From contig PXRN01000033.1 in NCBI GenBank assembly GCA_003021045.1, positions 1 to 46,803 of the forward strand: a stretch of 46,803 nucleotides of DNA. Direction: 5' to 3'. A model generated the notes under the pieces. That model was not told the DNA's origin and did no database searches. It worked only from the letters and a program-made list of their open reading frames with translations. Source of the stretch: Halobacteriales archaeon QS_4_69_34. Lineage in GTDB: Archaea > Halobacteriota > Halobacteria > Halobacteriales > Halococcaceae. Positions within the stretch are counted from its first letter, which is position 1. Each line of letters opens with the position of its first letter. The translations under genes were made by a program, and so were the position numbers. Positions 37,500-45,315 of this stretch are shown one piece after another.

Positions 37500-37576
37500 C
37501 CGGCAACGGCGTAGGCGCTACCGATCCCGATGGTGACGGCCGCTACGAGGACGTCGACGGCGAGACGAGCCCGTGA
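37496..37576 (+). pseudogene. Dockerin fragment after the phosphodiesterase gene
   Basis: GTG 37496 overlaps the GDPD stop and reads 26 codons with ATDPDGDGRYEDVDGE, nearly the first dockerin loop of the subtilase (DPDGDGRYEDVNGDG), then stops. It is best read as the frameshifted, truncated dockerin tail that the phosphodiesterase once carried. Confidence 0.6.
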
Positions 37577-37594
37577 TGCCGAGAGGAGGGGCCC

Positions 37595-37632
37595 AGTGTA
37601 GAGGACCGCTACGATGTCGTCGCGGTCGGGAC
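37595..37632 (+). repeat. 38-bp direct repeat, copy 1
   Basis: Starts agtgtagaggaccgctacga and ends gcggtcgggac; identical to 37668-37705. The 73-bp period suggests a local tandem duplication that has partly decayed. Confidence 0.85.
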
Positions 37633-37667
37633 TCTGGCCGAGATACTGAACGACGGGTGCCTGCCCG

Positions 37668-37705
37668 AGTGTAGAGGACCGCTACGATGTCGTCGCGGTC
37701 GGGAC
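37668..37705 (+). repeat. 38-bp direct repeat, copy 2
   Basis: Exact copy of 37595-37632. Read in one frame both encode EDRYDVVAVGT, like the start of a Rossmann-fold protein, but no such gene follows. Confidence 0.85.
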
Positions 37706-38100
37706 GGGCGATGCACGCGTCTCCGACGGAGGTCGCCGAACACGACGCGTTCCGGCGGCTCGAAGCCGAGGCCCGTGGCCGGCAGGGCCCGGTCCGAGAG
37801 CGATCCCGCGGGCCCAGCGAGACGGCGACGAACACGTCCACCCTCTTCGACGGCGCCGAGACGCGCACTGGGGCGGCCACGCGCTCGACGACCGGCTGCT
37901 CGCGCTGCCCACCCTCCGACGGGAGTTCGCCGCCGAGCTGCTCGCCGAGGCCGAACCGTGCCGCTCGCCCTGTAGACGCGTCGGGCCATCCGACGGCAGG
38001 CTTTGGCCGCGTCGCTCCCGCATCCACCGACCGTCCCACGGGGCGTTCGACGCCCGTTCGACCGAAGGAGTGTTCATCCTCCAGCCCCTTCGACCTGACA

Positions 38101-39351
38101 ATGAGTACCCAAGCGTCAGAACCGCTCGACGTCGAGCGCATTCGGCGGGACTTCCCGATCCTCGGACGGGAGGTCGGCGCGGGCGATCGGCTGATCTACC
38201 TCGACAACGCCGCCACGAGCCAGACGCCCGACCCGGTCATCGACGCCGTGAGCGAGTACTACCGGGGCTACAACTCGAACGTTCACCGGGGCATCCACCA
38301 CCTCAGCGAGGAGGCCTCGATCGCCTACGAGGAGGCCCACGATCGCCTCGCCGAATTCGTCGGCGCGTCGGGCGGGCGCGAGGAGCTGGTCTTCACGAAG
38401 AACACCACCGAGGCACTCAACCTCGTCGCCCACGCGTGGGGGCTGCGCGAGCTCGGGCCCGGCGACAACGTGGTCATGACCGAGATGGAACACCACTCCT
38501 CGCTGGTCACGTGGCAGCAGATCGCCAAACGGACCGGCGCGGAGGTGCGCTACGTCCGCGTCGACGGGGACGGACACCTCGATACGGACCACGCCCGCGA
38601 ACTCGTCGACGAGGACACCGAGATGGTCTCGACGGTACACGTCTCGAACGTCCTGGGGACGATGACCCCCGTCGCGGAGCTCGCCGGCCTCGCCCACGAG
38701 CACGGGAGTCATATCTTCGTCGACGGCGCACAGGCCGTCCCCCACCGCCCGGTCGACGTCGAGGAGCTGGGCGTCGACTTCTATGCCTTCTCGGGCCACA
38801 AGATGTGCGGCCCGACGGGGATCGGCTGTCTGTACGGCCGGGCCGACCTGTTAGCGGCGATGGAGCCGTTCATGTACGGCGGCGGAATGGTCCGGAAGGT
38901 GACCTTCGAGGAGACGACGTGGAACGACGTCCCCTGGAAGTTCGAGGCCGGGACGCCACTCATCGCGGAGGGAATCGCGCTCGCCGAGGCCGCCGACTAC
39001 CTCGAAGACGTGGGCCTCGACTCCATCGACCGCCACGAGCACGAGCTGACCGAGTACGCGATGGGGAGGCTAGAGGAGTTCGACGACCTCGAGATCTACG
39101 GGCCGCCCCGGGGCGAGGAGCGGACCGGCGTGGTGTCGTTCAACCTGGAGAACGTCCACGCCCACGACCTCGCCAGCATCATGAACGACCACGCGGTCGC
39201 CATCCGACCGGGCGATCACTGCACCCAGCCCCTCCACGACTCGATGGGGATCACCGCCTCGGCGCGCGCCTCGTTCTACCTCTACAACACGAAGGCGGAG
39301 GTCGACGCGCTGATCGAGGCGATCGACGACGCCCGGCAGCTCTTCGCTTGA
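38101..39351 (+). CDS. sufS: Cysteine desulfurase SufS
   Basis: 416 aa group II desulfurase. It takes sulfur from cysteine as a persulfide for Fe-S cluster assembly. Visible: IYLDNAATSQTPDPVIDAV, NVHRGIHHLSEEAS, TKNTTEALNLVAHAWG, MEHHSSLVTWQ, VDGAQAVPHRPVDV, FSGHKMCGPTGIGCLYG with PLP Lys234, and IRPGDHCTQPLHDSMG with the persulfide Cys374. ATG 38101 is the homology start; the open frame upstream runs through the decayed region. A T-run (ccttttta) just after the stop may terminate it; the scaffold gene follows 254 bp later. Confidence 0.95.
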   Translation: MSTQASEPLDVERIRRDFPILGREVGAGDRLIYLDNAATSQTPDPVIDAVSEYYRGYNSNVHRGIHHLSEEASIAYEEAHDRLAEFVGASGGREELVFTKNTTEALNLVAHAWGLRELGPGDNVVMTEMEHHSSLVTWQQIAKRTGAEVRYVRVDGDGHLDTDHARELVDEDTEMVSTVHVSNVLGTMTPVAELAGLAHEHGSHIFVDGAQAVPHRPVDVEELGVDFYAFSGHKMCGPTGIGCLYGRADLLAAMEPFMYGGGMVRKVTFEETTWNDVPWKFEAGTPLIAEGIALAEAADYLEDVGLDSIDRHEHELTEYAMGRLEEFDDLEIYGPPRGEERTGVVSFNLENVHAHDLASIMNDHAVAIRPGDHCTQPLHDSMGITASARASFYLYNTKAEVDALIEAIDDARQLFA

Positions 39352-39361
39352 ACCTTTTTAT
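39352..39361 (+). terminator. T-rich terminator candidate after sufS
   Basis: accttttta immediately follows the TGA. Archaeal intrinsic termination uses such T-runs in the non-template strand; no hairpin is required. Confidence 0.4.
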
Positions 39362-39370
39362 TGCGGGGCC

Positions 39371-39458
39371 CGCGCTCGCTTTGCTCGCGTGAACCCCCAC
39401 TTACAAAAACGTTCGTGGAAAACTCCCGCTCGCTCGCCTGACGGCTCGCTCCCGGTAC
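39371..39458 (-). repeat. Dispersed intergenic repeat, copy B
   Basis: Reverse-strand counterpart of 14650-14733, between sufS and the scaffold gene. The same order of GAGCGAGC-rich blocks, an agttttcca core, gtaagtggggg, and a second GAGCAAAGCGAGC block is visible. It is imperfect, so probably an old family. Confidence 0.5.
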
Positions 39459-39605
39459 GATCGCTGAGCTTTCCGCACCGCGACCGCTCCAGCCAGCGGT
39501 CAGCACCGCGAACTTCACTGTGACGGCTCGCCGCTCGACGGCCCACCGGCCCGGGACGGCGTGCCCGGAATCCTTTTGCGTCGCGCTCGGCTACCTCCAA
39601 TCACT

Positions 39606-40022
39606 ATGAGTGCCGGCCGTGACATGTACCGCCAGCAGATCCTCGATCACTACAAGAACCCGCGCAACTACGGCGAACTCGACGATCCCACCTTCAGCCA
39701 CGTCGGCGAGAACCCGCTGTGTGGCGACGAGATCCGGGTGGAGGTCAAGCTCGACGAGGACGACGAGACCATCGAGTACGCCGCGTTCACCGGCGACGGC
39801 TGTGCGATCAGCCAGGCCAGCGCCAGCATGCTCACTGACGAGCTTCGCGGGCTGACCCTCAAGGAGCTCGCCGCCCTCGACCGCGAGGACGTGACCGACC
39901 TACTCGGCGTCGACGTCAGCCCGATGCGGGTGAAGTGTGCCGTCCTTTCGGAGAAGGTCGCCCAGGACGGCGCGGCGATCTACGAGGGCGAGAAGGAAGT
40001 CGACGTGACGAAAACTGAGTGA
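39606..40022 (+). CDS. sufU: Fe-S cluster assembly scaffold SufU/IscU-like
   Basis: 138 aa NifU N-terminal-domain protein. It accepts sulfur from SufS and holds a nascent cluster or zinc. The three cysteines are in GENPLCGDEIRV (Cys39), TGDGCAISQASASMLTDELRG (Cys66) and MRVKCAVLSEKV (Cys111). The MYRQQILDHYKNPRNYG start is family-typical. Placement just after sufS, though with a 254-bp gap and a repeat between, supports joint function. ATG 39606. Confidence 0.94.
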   Translation: MSAGRDMYRQQILDHYKNPRNYGELDDPTFSHVGENPLCGDEIRVEVKLDEDDETIEYAAFTGDGCAISQASASMLTDELRGLTLKELAALDREDVTDLLGVDVSPMRVKCAVLSEKVAQDGAAIYEGEKEVDVTKTE

Positions 40023-40503
40023 CGCTGCTTTCTCCCGCTTTTCGCAGAGGGCCGCTGCTCGTGACTCCGCCACCGCCCCGACGAACGACGTTCGCCCGTT
40101 CGTCTTTAGCTAAGGAGCGAATCGCGAGACAGGGGCGGGGTACTATCGAAGGCGGTTTACCGGGCGTCTCGCTCGATTCCGTCGCGAGAGCGCTTGGTAG
40201 AGCGGATGCTAGGTCCTCGATCGCTGGTTTTGGGAGCAGGGAGACGCTTAGCTAAAGACGGATGGACGTTCGCCGAACGGCGAGACCGTTGTTCCGCGAT
40301 CAACGGGACCCACGCGGCGGTCCCGCCGATCCCTACACGACCCGGAGGGGGTCTGAGCTCCCTGAGTTCGTTATCGCGAGCGAAGCCGACCCGGAGACCC
40401 TTTTCCCTATACGTTCTAGTTTAGGTGCCGTGGCTTTCAGTAGGGTGCAGTCGGATATCTGAATCGACTCAATCCGATCAACCCGTCGAGTCAATCACCG
40501 CAT
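40023..40503. other. Gene-free boundary of the arsenic island
   Basis: 481 bp without a supported gene. It contains the 14-bp inverted-repeat pair (40101-40260). To its right the DNA becomes visibly AT-richer. A short stretch gcgcttggtagagcgg (about 40190) looks like a tRNA D-arm, but no cloverleaf can be built. Confidence 0.5.
40101..40260. repeat. 14-bp inverted repeats flanking 132 bp, possible MITE or IS scar
   Basis: cgtctttagctaag at 40101-40114 and its exact reverse complement cttagctaaagacg at 40247-40260. The core is non-coding. Position at the composition boundary between the Fe-S genes and the arsenic genes suggests a mobile-element remnant. No target duplication was found. Confidence 0.55.
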
Positions 40504-40947
40504 ATGTACGAAGAAACGATCACACTTAAGCGGGCCGACGACAGCACCCGCTCTTATGTCGAAGCTTTGTTAGAGAACAACGGGCTGCCCTCACAGGACA
40601 TCCGGTCGAAGCGTGAGTGCTTCTACATCGCTCATGATGGAGCTGATCCGGTCGGTATCGGTGGGATCGAAACCCACGGATCTGACGGCCTTCTGCGCTC
40701 AGTTGTTATCGAACAATCTGCACGGGGACGCGGGCTCGGCACAGCCCTGTGTGACTCGTTGGAAGCCACGGCTTCAGCCGATGGCATAGAGAGGCTCTAT
40801 CTGCTGACGACGACGGCGGCTGACTTCTTTGCTGCTCGCGGATACGCAGAAATCGAGCGCGCCGATGCTCCCGCCCGTATCCAGCAAACAACTGAATTCG
40901 ACGAACTCTGTCCCACGACAGCGACCTGTATGAAGAAACCCGTGTAA
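40504..40947 (+). CDS. arsN2: GNAT acetyltransferase ArsN2
   Basis: 147 aa GNAT-family N-acetyltransferase of the arsenic-resistance type. Acetyl-CoA site: LLRSVVIEQSARGRGLGTALCDSLE (RGRGLG). The C-terminal LTTTAADFFAARGYAEIERADAP and TTEFDELCPTTATCM are characteristic of ArsN2. ArsN1 acetylates the arsenical phosphinothricin analogue; the substrate of ArsN2 is less certain. It is convergent with arsC and part of the AT-richer island; codon use is less G/C-biased than in the first 40 kb. Confidence 0.88.
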   Translation: MYEETITLKRADDSTRSYVEALLENNGLPSQDIRSKRECFYIAHDGADPVGIGGIETHGSDGLLRSVVIEQSARGRGLGTALCDSLEATASADGIERLYLLTTTAADFFAARGYAEIERADAPARIQQTTEFDELCPTTATCMKKPV

Positions 40948-40966
40948 CGGACGTTCGAATCAGCGG

Positions 40967-41425
40967 TCATCGCCCAGCGGGCTCCGAGCTAGTAACCTCG
41001 TCGAACAACGCACCGACCCGGTGTTTCACCTCATCACGGATTTCGCGTACTGTTTCGCGGTCCTGCCCGGCAGGATCGGGAAGGTCCCAGTCGCGGATGT
41101 CTACTGTCCGAGCGTTCTCGTCCACATCGAGCGTCGAACATCCCATCGTCGCCACGTAATCGCACGACTGGAGTTCCTCGCTCGTGATTTCGCGGGGCGT
41201 CCGCTTCGAAAGGGCGAATCCTTCCTCGTGCATGACCTCGATGACTTCCTCGTGAACGTGGTCCGCCGGACGAGTCCCGCCGGTGAGAATCTCTACGGAG
41301 TTGTCAAGATCTCGACAATTGCGTTCGTGCTCAGCAAATGCGGTCGCCATCTGCGAGCGGCCGGCGTTCTGAACGCACATGAACGCGAGCCGGATCGTGT
41401 CAGTGGAATCGATAGTGGTGGACAT
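40967..41425 (-). CDS. arsC: Arsenate reductase, low-MW phosphatase type
   Basis: 152 aa. Reduces arsenate to arsenite for export. P-loop FMCVQNAGRSQMATAFAEH is the CX5R motif (Cys17-Arg23); VATMGCSTLDVDENARTVDIRDWDLPDPAGQD carries the Cys used for the redox relay and the catalytic Asp of the DPxG loop. 14 bp after acr3 on the same strand, so third gene of arsR-acr3-arsC. Confidence 0.92.
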   Translation of the reverse strand: MSTTIDSTDTIRLAFMCVQNAGRSQMATAFAEHERNCRDLDNSVEILTGGTRPADHVHEEVIEVMHEEGFALSKRTPREITSEELQSCDYVATMGCSTLDVDENARTVDIRDWDLPDPAGQDRETVREIRDEVKHRVGALFDEVTSSEPAGR

Positions 41426-41439
41426 TGGTTGTGCGGTGA

Positions 41440-42603
41440 TTAGTCGTCAGTGGTCGGCTCCGATATGGATGTGTCGAGACTGCCAGTCCCAGCTTCACTC
41501 CAATCGAATGTTCGTTGGAAGTACAGTGCAACGTTGACCAATGCGAGGAGGACTGGCACCTCGATGAGCGGGCCGACGACGGTCGTGAAGGCGACGCCCG
41601 AGCCGACGCCGAACACCGCAACCGCGACCGCGATGGCCAACTCGAAGTTGTTCGAGGCCGCTGTGAACCCGATAGCGGTCGTCGTTGAGTAGTCCGCGCC
41701 GATTCCCTTCCCCATGCCGAAGCTGACGAAGAACATCACCACGAAATAGATCGTCAGTGGCACAGCGATCAACAGGACGTCAGACGGTGCCGAGACGATG
41801 TTCTCACCCTGCGTGGCGAACATCACGGTGACGGTGAACAGCAACGCAACCAGCGTCAGCGGGTCGATTTTGGGGACGAACTCCTCGTCATACCACTCTT
41901 CACCCTTGGTGCGCGTGCCGACGTAGCGAGTCAGAAAGCCACCGACGAACGGAATCCCGAGGAAGACCACAATCGCGCGGAACACCTGCATCGGCGTGAT
42001 GTCGAAGGTAGTGATGCCAGCGACGAGCGAGTCCATGCCAAGCAACGGCGGGAGGAGCAACCCGAAGAACCAGACGTAGACGCCGTAGGTGACGATCTGG
42101 AAGAGGCTGTTGAACGCCACCAACCCGGTGACGTATTCGGGTGATCCCTCGGCGAGTTCGTTCCAGACGAGCACCATCGCGATACAGCGGGCCATCCCGA
42201 TGAAGACGAGTCCAAGGAAAAACTCCGGACGCGCTGGTAGACCTGGGACGAGTCCGCTGAAAAATACCACTGCGAGCCCGAACATCAGTGTCGGCCCGAT
42301 GAGCCAGTTTTGGATGAGACTCAGCCCGAGCACGCGCCAGTTGCTGAACACCGTCCGGAGCCGGGAGTAGTCGGCCTTCGCCAATGGCGGGTACATCATC
42401 AGCACGAGTCCGATCTCGACGAGATAGAGGTCCTGAATCGGTTCGGTCACCGACGGGGCGAGATAGCCCAGCCCTACGCCGACGGCCATTGCGCCGAAAA
42501 TCCAGACGGTGAGATACTTATCGAGGAAGTCCATCGAGCGCGGGTCACCACAGCTCTCACACTCGCAGCTGGGACCGTGGGCGTGGGCGTCGATGTTACT
42601 CAT
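41440..42603 (-). CDS. acr3: ACR3-family arsenite exporter
   Basis: 387 aa, ten predicted membrane helices. Core motifs GLVFIGMARCIAMVLVWNEL (the Cys essential in ACR3 transporters) and GFTAASNNFELAIAVAVAVFG with the conserved Glu. The N-terminus adds a cytoplasmic Cys/His-rich tag (HAHGPSCECESCGD) not present in all homologues; it could bind arsenite or act in sensing. It overlaps arsR by 8 bp and leads into arsC. Confidence 0.94.
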   Translation of the reverse strand: MSNIDAHAHGPSCECESCGDPRSMDFLDKYLTVWIFGAMAVGVGLGYLAPSVTEPIQDLYLVEIGLVLMMYPPLAKADYSRLRTVFSNWRVLGLSLIQNWLIGPTLMFGLAVVFFSGLVPGLPARPEFFLGLVFIGMARCIAMVLVWNELAEGSPEYVTGLVAFNSLFQIVTYGVYVWFFGLLLPPLLGMDSLVAGITTFDITPMQVFRAIVVFLGIPFVGGFLTRYVGTRTKGEEWYDEEFVPKIDPLTLVALLFTVTVMFATQGENIVSAPSDVLLIAVPLTIYFVVMFFVSFGMGKGIGADYSTTTAIGFTAASNNFELAIAVAVAVFGVGSGVAFTTVVGPLIEVPVLLALVNVALYFQRTFDWSEAGTGSLDTSISEPTTDD

Positions 42604-42994
42604 CGCCCACGCTCCCTTCGAGGACGGTCACGAGGGTGATGGCACGGTTGGTAGCTTGGTACTTTTTCCAGCGCCCGTTCTTGCGCCCGGTAACGAGTCC
42701 CGTATCGACGAGCGCCGAGAGCGCGTGACTGAGCCCGCTCTCGCTCACGTCAACGACCGCTCGCAGCTCACAGACACAAAGCTCCTCGCCAGCGGCCACG
42801 AGCACGCGAACGAGCGTGTAGCGCGTTTCGTTGGCGAGTGCCGCAAGAACGTCGAGTTCGGCGTCCACCTGTGCTGGGCCGAGCGCCGCTTCGAGTGTGC
42901 CGAGTTCGTCGAGTCGCCGCTCGACATCCTCGTTCCGACACTCCCCGAGTTCGTCTTCGAGGTATCGCTGGAGTCGTTCGGTCGCTTGCGCCAT
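42596..42994 (-). CDS. arsR: ArsR-family repressor (CxC type)
   Basis: 132 aa winged-helix regulator. LVAAGEELCVCELRAVVDVSESGLSHALSALVDTGLV holds the As(III)-binding Cys73-x-Cys75 at the start of the DNA-recognition helices, as in classical ArsR (ELCVCDL). Arsenite binding releases it from DNA. The N-terminal 45 residues are an acidic helical extension. An inverted repeat lies just upstream of its start, so autoregulation of arsR-acr3-arsC is likely. Confidence 0.92.
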   Translation of the reverse strand: MAQATERLQRYLEDELGECRNEDVERRLDELGTLEAALGPAQVDAELDVLAALANETRYTLVRVLVAAGEELCVCELRAVVDVSESGLSHALSALVDTGLVTGRKNGRWKKYQATNRAITLVTVLEGSVGDE

Positions 42995-43002
42995 GGGGAG
43001 TG

Positions 43003-43022
43003 AATTGAATACAGACTCAATT
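43003..43022. promoter_or_regulatory. ArsR operator candidate over the arsR promoter
   Basis: Perfect inverted repeat AATTGA-N8-TCAATT, 9-28 bp upstream of the arsR ATG and overlapping the TATA-like ttaattga on the minus strand. Palindromes of this size at this place are typical of ArsR operators. Confidence 0.6.
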
Positions 43023-43132
43023 AACCGTTTCGGTGCAATGCGAGTTGTCGCCTCTCAGTGTGCTGATTCCGGCCCTCTATTGATTTTTGAGTGCGAGCGA
43101 AAGTATCTTACTTGAACAGAAACTAAACCAGC

Positions 43133-43555
43133 GTGTGCAATCACAGCAAACCCAGTGGATCGATTCCGGACCGAGCGAGTGAGACAAGTCGAAAGCAGCG
43201 CGATGGAACGGAGTTCATCGGCGGTCACGGAACGAAGACCCGCGACTCGGACCTCCGTTGCACCGAGGGGCAACTTCCCGAGCACGAAGGGCGGGTCGAT
43301 GGCGACGAATCGCCCGCCCAATAGTTCGAACTCGTCTTGGAGAACCTCGGAACCCAGCTGAACCAACACGGGCAAGGGATGGACGGCGTGCTTCGGCTGG
43401 CGTTCTACCTTGCCGATATGGACGCCGACGAATCAGTCAGCGAGACCTACAAGCGATACTTCGAGGAACCGTATCCAGCGCGCACGACCGTCGGAGCCTG
43501 TGAACTACTCGGTGGTGCCACGGTCACCATCGACGCGGTCGTCGCCCGCGAATAG
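43133..43555 (+). pseudogene. RidA-family protein, disrupted
   Basis: From about 43250 one frame reads a RidA/YjgF protein: TEGQLPEHEGRVDGDESPAQ*FELVLENLGTQL, then GVLRLAFYLADMDADESVSETYKRYFEEPYPARTT and GGATVTIDAVVARE. The star is a TAG at 43322-43324 where Gln fits. The first 40 codons do not look like RidA in this frame, so a frameshift upstream is also likely. RidA proteins hydrolyse reactive enamines. The second half could only be made from an internal start (43337). Lies between the two arsenic operons. Confidence 0.72.
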
Positions 43556-43686
43556 TACGAATACACTACTACGGATACGAAGACGCGCCCGAGGCTCGTA
43601 ATCTCGATCGTTGAGCTCCCCGGAGTCGATAATGTCACGATGTTGTTGAAGACGGAGATGAGTACCTGGCCAGTCAGCAAGGCAAC

Positions 43687-44646
43687 TCAGACAACGAGAA
43701 CATTGAACGCGACACCAACGACGACACCGATTGCGACGACGGTTCCAGCGTAAACGAGCAGCAATCGCCGCTCGAAGAGCTTGTTCAAGAGAATCAGGTT
43801 TGGAATGCTTACACCGGCTCCGCCAACAACGAACGCCAGAACAGTCCCGATAGCGATCCCCTGTTCGCTAAGGGAAGCGGCGATCGGCAACGTTCCGCTG
43901 AGGCTGACGTAGACAGGCGCACCAGCGAGCGCAGCCAGCGGTACGGCCAGCGGGTTCTCGGGACCGAGAACGGTCTGTAGTACGTCGACGGGAACGACGC
44001 CGTGAATCAGTGCCCCGATCACCATCCCGAGAATCAGGTACGGAAGGGTATCGACGAAGAACGACCACGCATCGCGCGCGGCACTCTCGATATGCTGCTT
44101 GTGGGTTTGTTTCGTTCGCACTGATCCTGCCGCACAGCAGTCGACCGTCCCACCGTCCGCTGCGACGGCTTGAACGGTATCGTCGGTGATACGGACTTCT
44201 TTGACTTGTTCAGCCAATCCCAGACGCCCGATGACGAGTCCACCGACGACGGCCGTGATGAACGTCATGACGATGTAGAAGACCGTCACCTCGATCCCGA
44301 ACAGGCCAAGGAGCAACAACACGGCGATCTCGTTGACGAGCGGCGAGGCGAGCAAAAACGAGAACGCGAGGCCGAGCGGCGCACCCGCCTGCAACAGTCC
44401 GGTCAGTACGGGTACCGTCGAACACGAACAGAACGGCGTTATCGCCCCCAGTCCAGCGGCAGCGACGTTCCCGGATCCTTCGTCGTGACCGCGAAGCTTG
44501 CGCTCGACTTTCTCCGGTGGAAGGTACTCCTGTGCGAGTCCCACGAGGAACGATGCCCCGATGAACAGCGGGACAAGGAGGATTGCGAGATGAACGAAGT
44601 AGTTCCACGAATCGACGAGGCCGCTTTCGAGTCCAGCCGGAAGCAT
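43687..44646 (-). CDS. ArsP/DUF318-like permease
   Basis: 319 aa membrane permease with about eight helices in two repeats. Motif [30 protein letters not shown] contains the CSC of ArsP-type and SO_0444-type efflux permeases; a matching [23 protein letters not shown] occurs in the second half. A cytoplasmic loop holds TVDCCAAGS. It probably exports trivalent organoarsenicals or a metal ion. It begins 3 bp after the second arsR, so it is under its control. Confidence 0.87.
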   Translation of the reverse strand: MLPAGLESGLVDSWNYFVHLAILLVPLFIGASFLVGLAQEYLPPEKVERKLRGHDEGSGNVAAAGLGAITPFCSCSTVPVLTGLLQAGAPLGLAFSFLLASPLVNEIAVLLLLGLFGIEVTVFYIVMTFITAVVGGLVIGRLGLAEQVKEVRITDDTVQAVAADGGTVDCCAAGSVRTKQTHKQHIESAARDAWSFFVDTLPYLILGMVIGALIHGVVPVDVLQTVLGPENPLAVPLAALAGAPVYVSLSGTLPIAASLSEQGIAIGTVLAFVVGGAGVSIPNLILLNKLFERRLLLVYAGTVVAIGVVVGVAFNVLVV

Positions 44647-44649
44647 TTT

Positions 44650-45033
44650 TCAGACGTCCTCCTGAATGGCGTGGGCGAGATCGAGCAGCTCAAGCGCCGC
44701 AGTATCGGCAATGCGGTAGTAACTCCACTTGCCCTTCCTGCGGGATTTGATCAGTCCTGCCTGCTTCAGTTTCCGGAGGTGCGTGGCGACCGTCGACTGT
44801 GGTGCGTCGAGTACGACCTGCAATTCACAGCCACAGCACTCGGACTCGCGGAGCGTCTCGAGAACGCGGAGCCGGTCCTCGTTGGCGAGTGCCTTGAACA
44901 CGGCTTCTTGGCCGGCAACGTCTCGTTCGGGCGGGCGAGTGTCCCGTAAGTCGGCGATCCGTGCCTCCGGATCGTCGTACAGCCGACTGAGGGCACTGTA
45001 GGCTTCGTCTGGCGGTGATTCTGTCGAGGACAT
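44650..45033 (-). CDS. arsR: ArsR-family repressor (CCxC type)
   Basis: 127 aa. The sensor site is ETLRESECCGCELQVVLDAPQSTVATHLRKL with Cys66, Cys67 and Cys69, a different arrangement from the first ArsR; a winged helix follows (IKSRRKGKWSYYRIAD). It probably regulates the permease and itself. ATG 45033 is chosen; an upstream in-frame ATG (45078) would overlap the small Cys-rich gene. Confidence 0.9.
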   Translation of the reverse strand: MSSTESPPDEAYSALSRLYDDPEARIADLRDTRPPERDVAGQEAVFKALANEDRLRVLETLRESECCGCELQVVLDAPQSTVATHLRKLKQAGLIKSRRKGKWSYYRIADTAALELLDLAHAIQEDV

Positions 45034-45055
45034 ATTGTGTCTTTGCGTTTCGTTG

Positions 45056-45199
45056 TTATTCGCAATAGTCCTCTGCATTACTGTCTACTGGGCCCTGTGA
45101 GACTTCCTCGGCAGCAGTTCCGCAACAGTCGGTGTCTTCGTCTCGTTCGTAGCGTGTTGCGAGACGATCCCAGATGCGGCCGAGGATGCTCTGCGACAT
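45056..45199 (-). CDS. Small Cys-rich protein of the arsenic operon
   Basis: 47 aa starting MSQSILGRIWDRLATRYERD and ending with TDCCGTAAEEV...AEDYCE: an amphipathic basic N-terminus and an acidic, cysteine-bearing tail. Stop lies 22 bp before the second arsR start on the same strand. Small proteins of this plan with a CC motif occur next to arsR/permease genes in haloarchaea; a metal or arsenite chaperone role is only inference. Longer starts (45214, 45250) are possible. Confidence 0.55.
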   Translation of the reverse strand: MSQSILGRIWDRLATRYERDEDTDCCGTAAEEVSQGPVDSNAEDYCE

Positions 45200-45298
45200 C
45201 ACGACGTATTGCATTTCGGCAATTCGTATGAAGGTTGCGGTAGCGAACATGGTCGTTGGGTTCACCGATGACACATCGTCCCCCGGATACGGTAATCG

Positions 45299-45315
45299 AA
45301 CACCGGCTTAGGCGG
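45299..45315 (+). repeat. 17-bp target duplication, left
   Basis: aacaccggcttaggcgg flush with the left end of the IS481 element; identical to 46336-46352. Confidence 0.88.

Larger units (their letters stand above)
37500..38100. other. Gene rubble between the phosphodiesterase and sufS
   Basis: No intact gene. It contains the dockerin fragment, the 38-bp direct repeat, and short stretches that look like former coding DNA in alternating frames (EVAEHDAFRRLEAEARGRQG at about 37727-37786; LLALPTLRREFAAELLAEAE at about 37890-37950). I do not recognise the parent protein. The sufS promoter must lie in the last 60 bp. Confidence 0.5.

Noticed and set aside
40185..40260. Possible tRNA fragment (gcgcttggtagagcgg)
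   Set aside because: Only a D-arm-like stretch; no anticodon arm or TTCGA T-loop could be placed.
43055..43375. Minus-strand frame of 106 codons over the RidA region
   Set aside because: The plus strand carries clear RidA homology; the antisense peptide has no family features.
43447..43680. Minus-strand 77-codon frame after the RidA relic
   Set aside because: Starts inside RidA antisense DNA, rich in Ser/Val/Thr, no motif and no plausible promoter.
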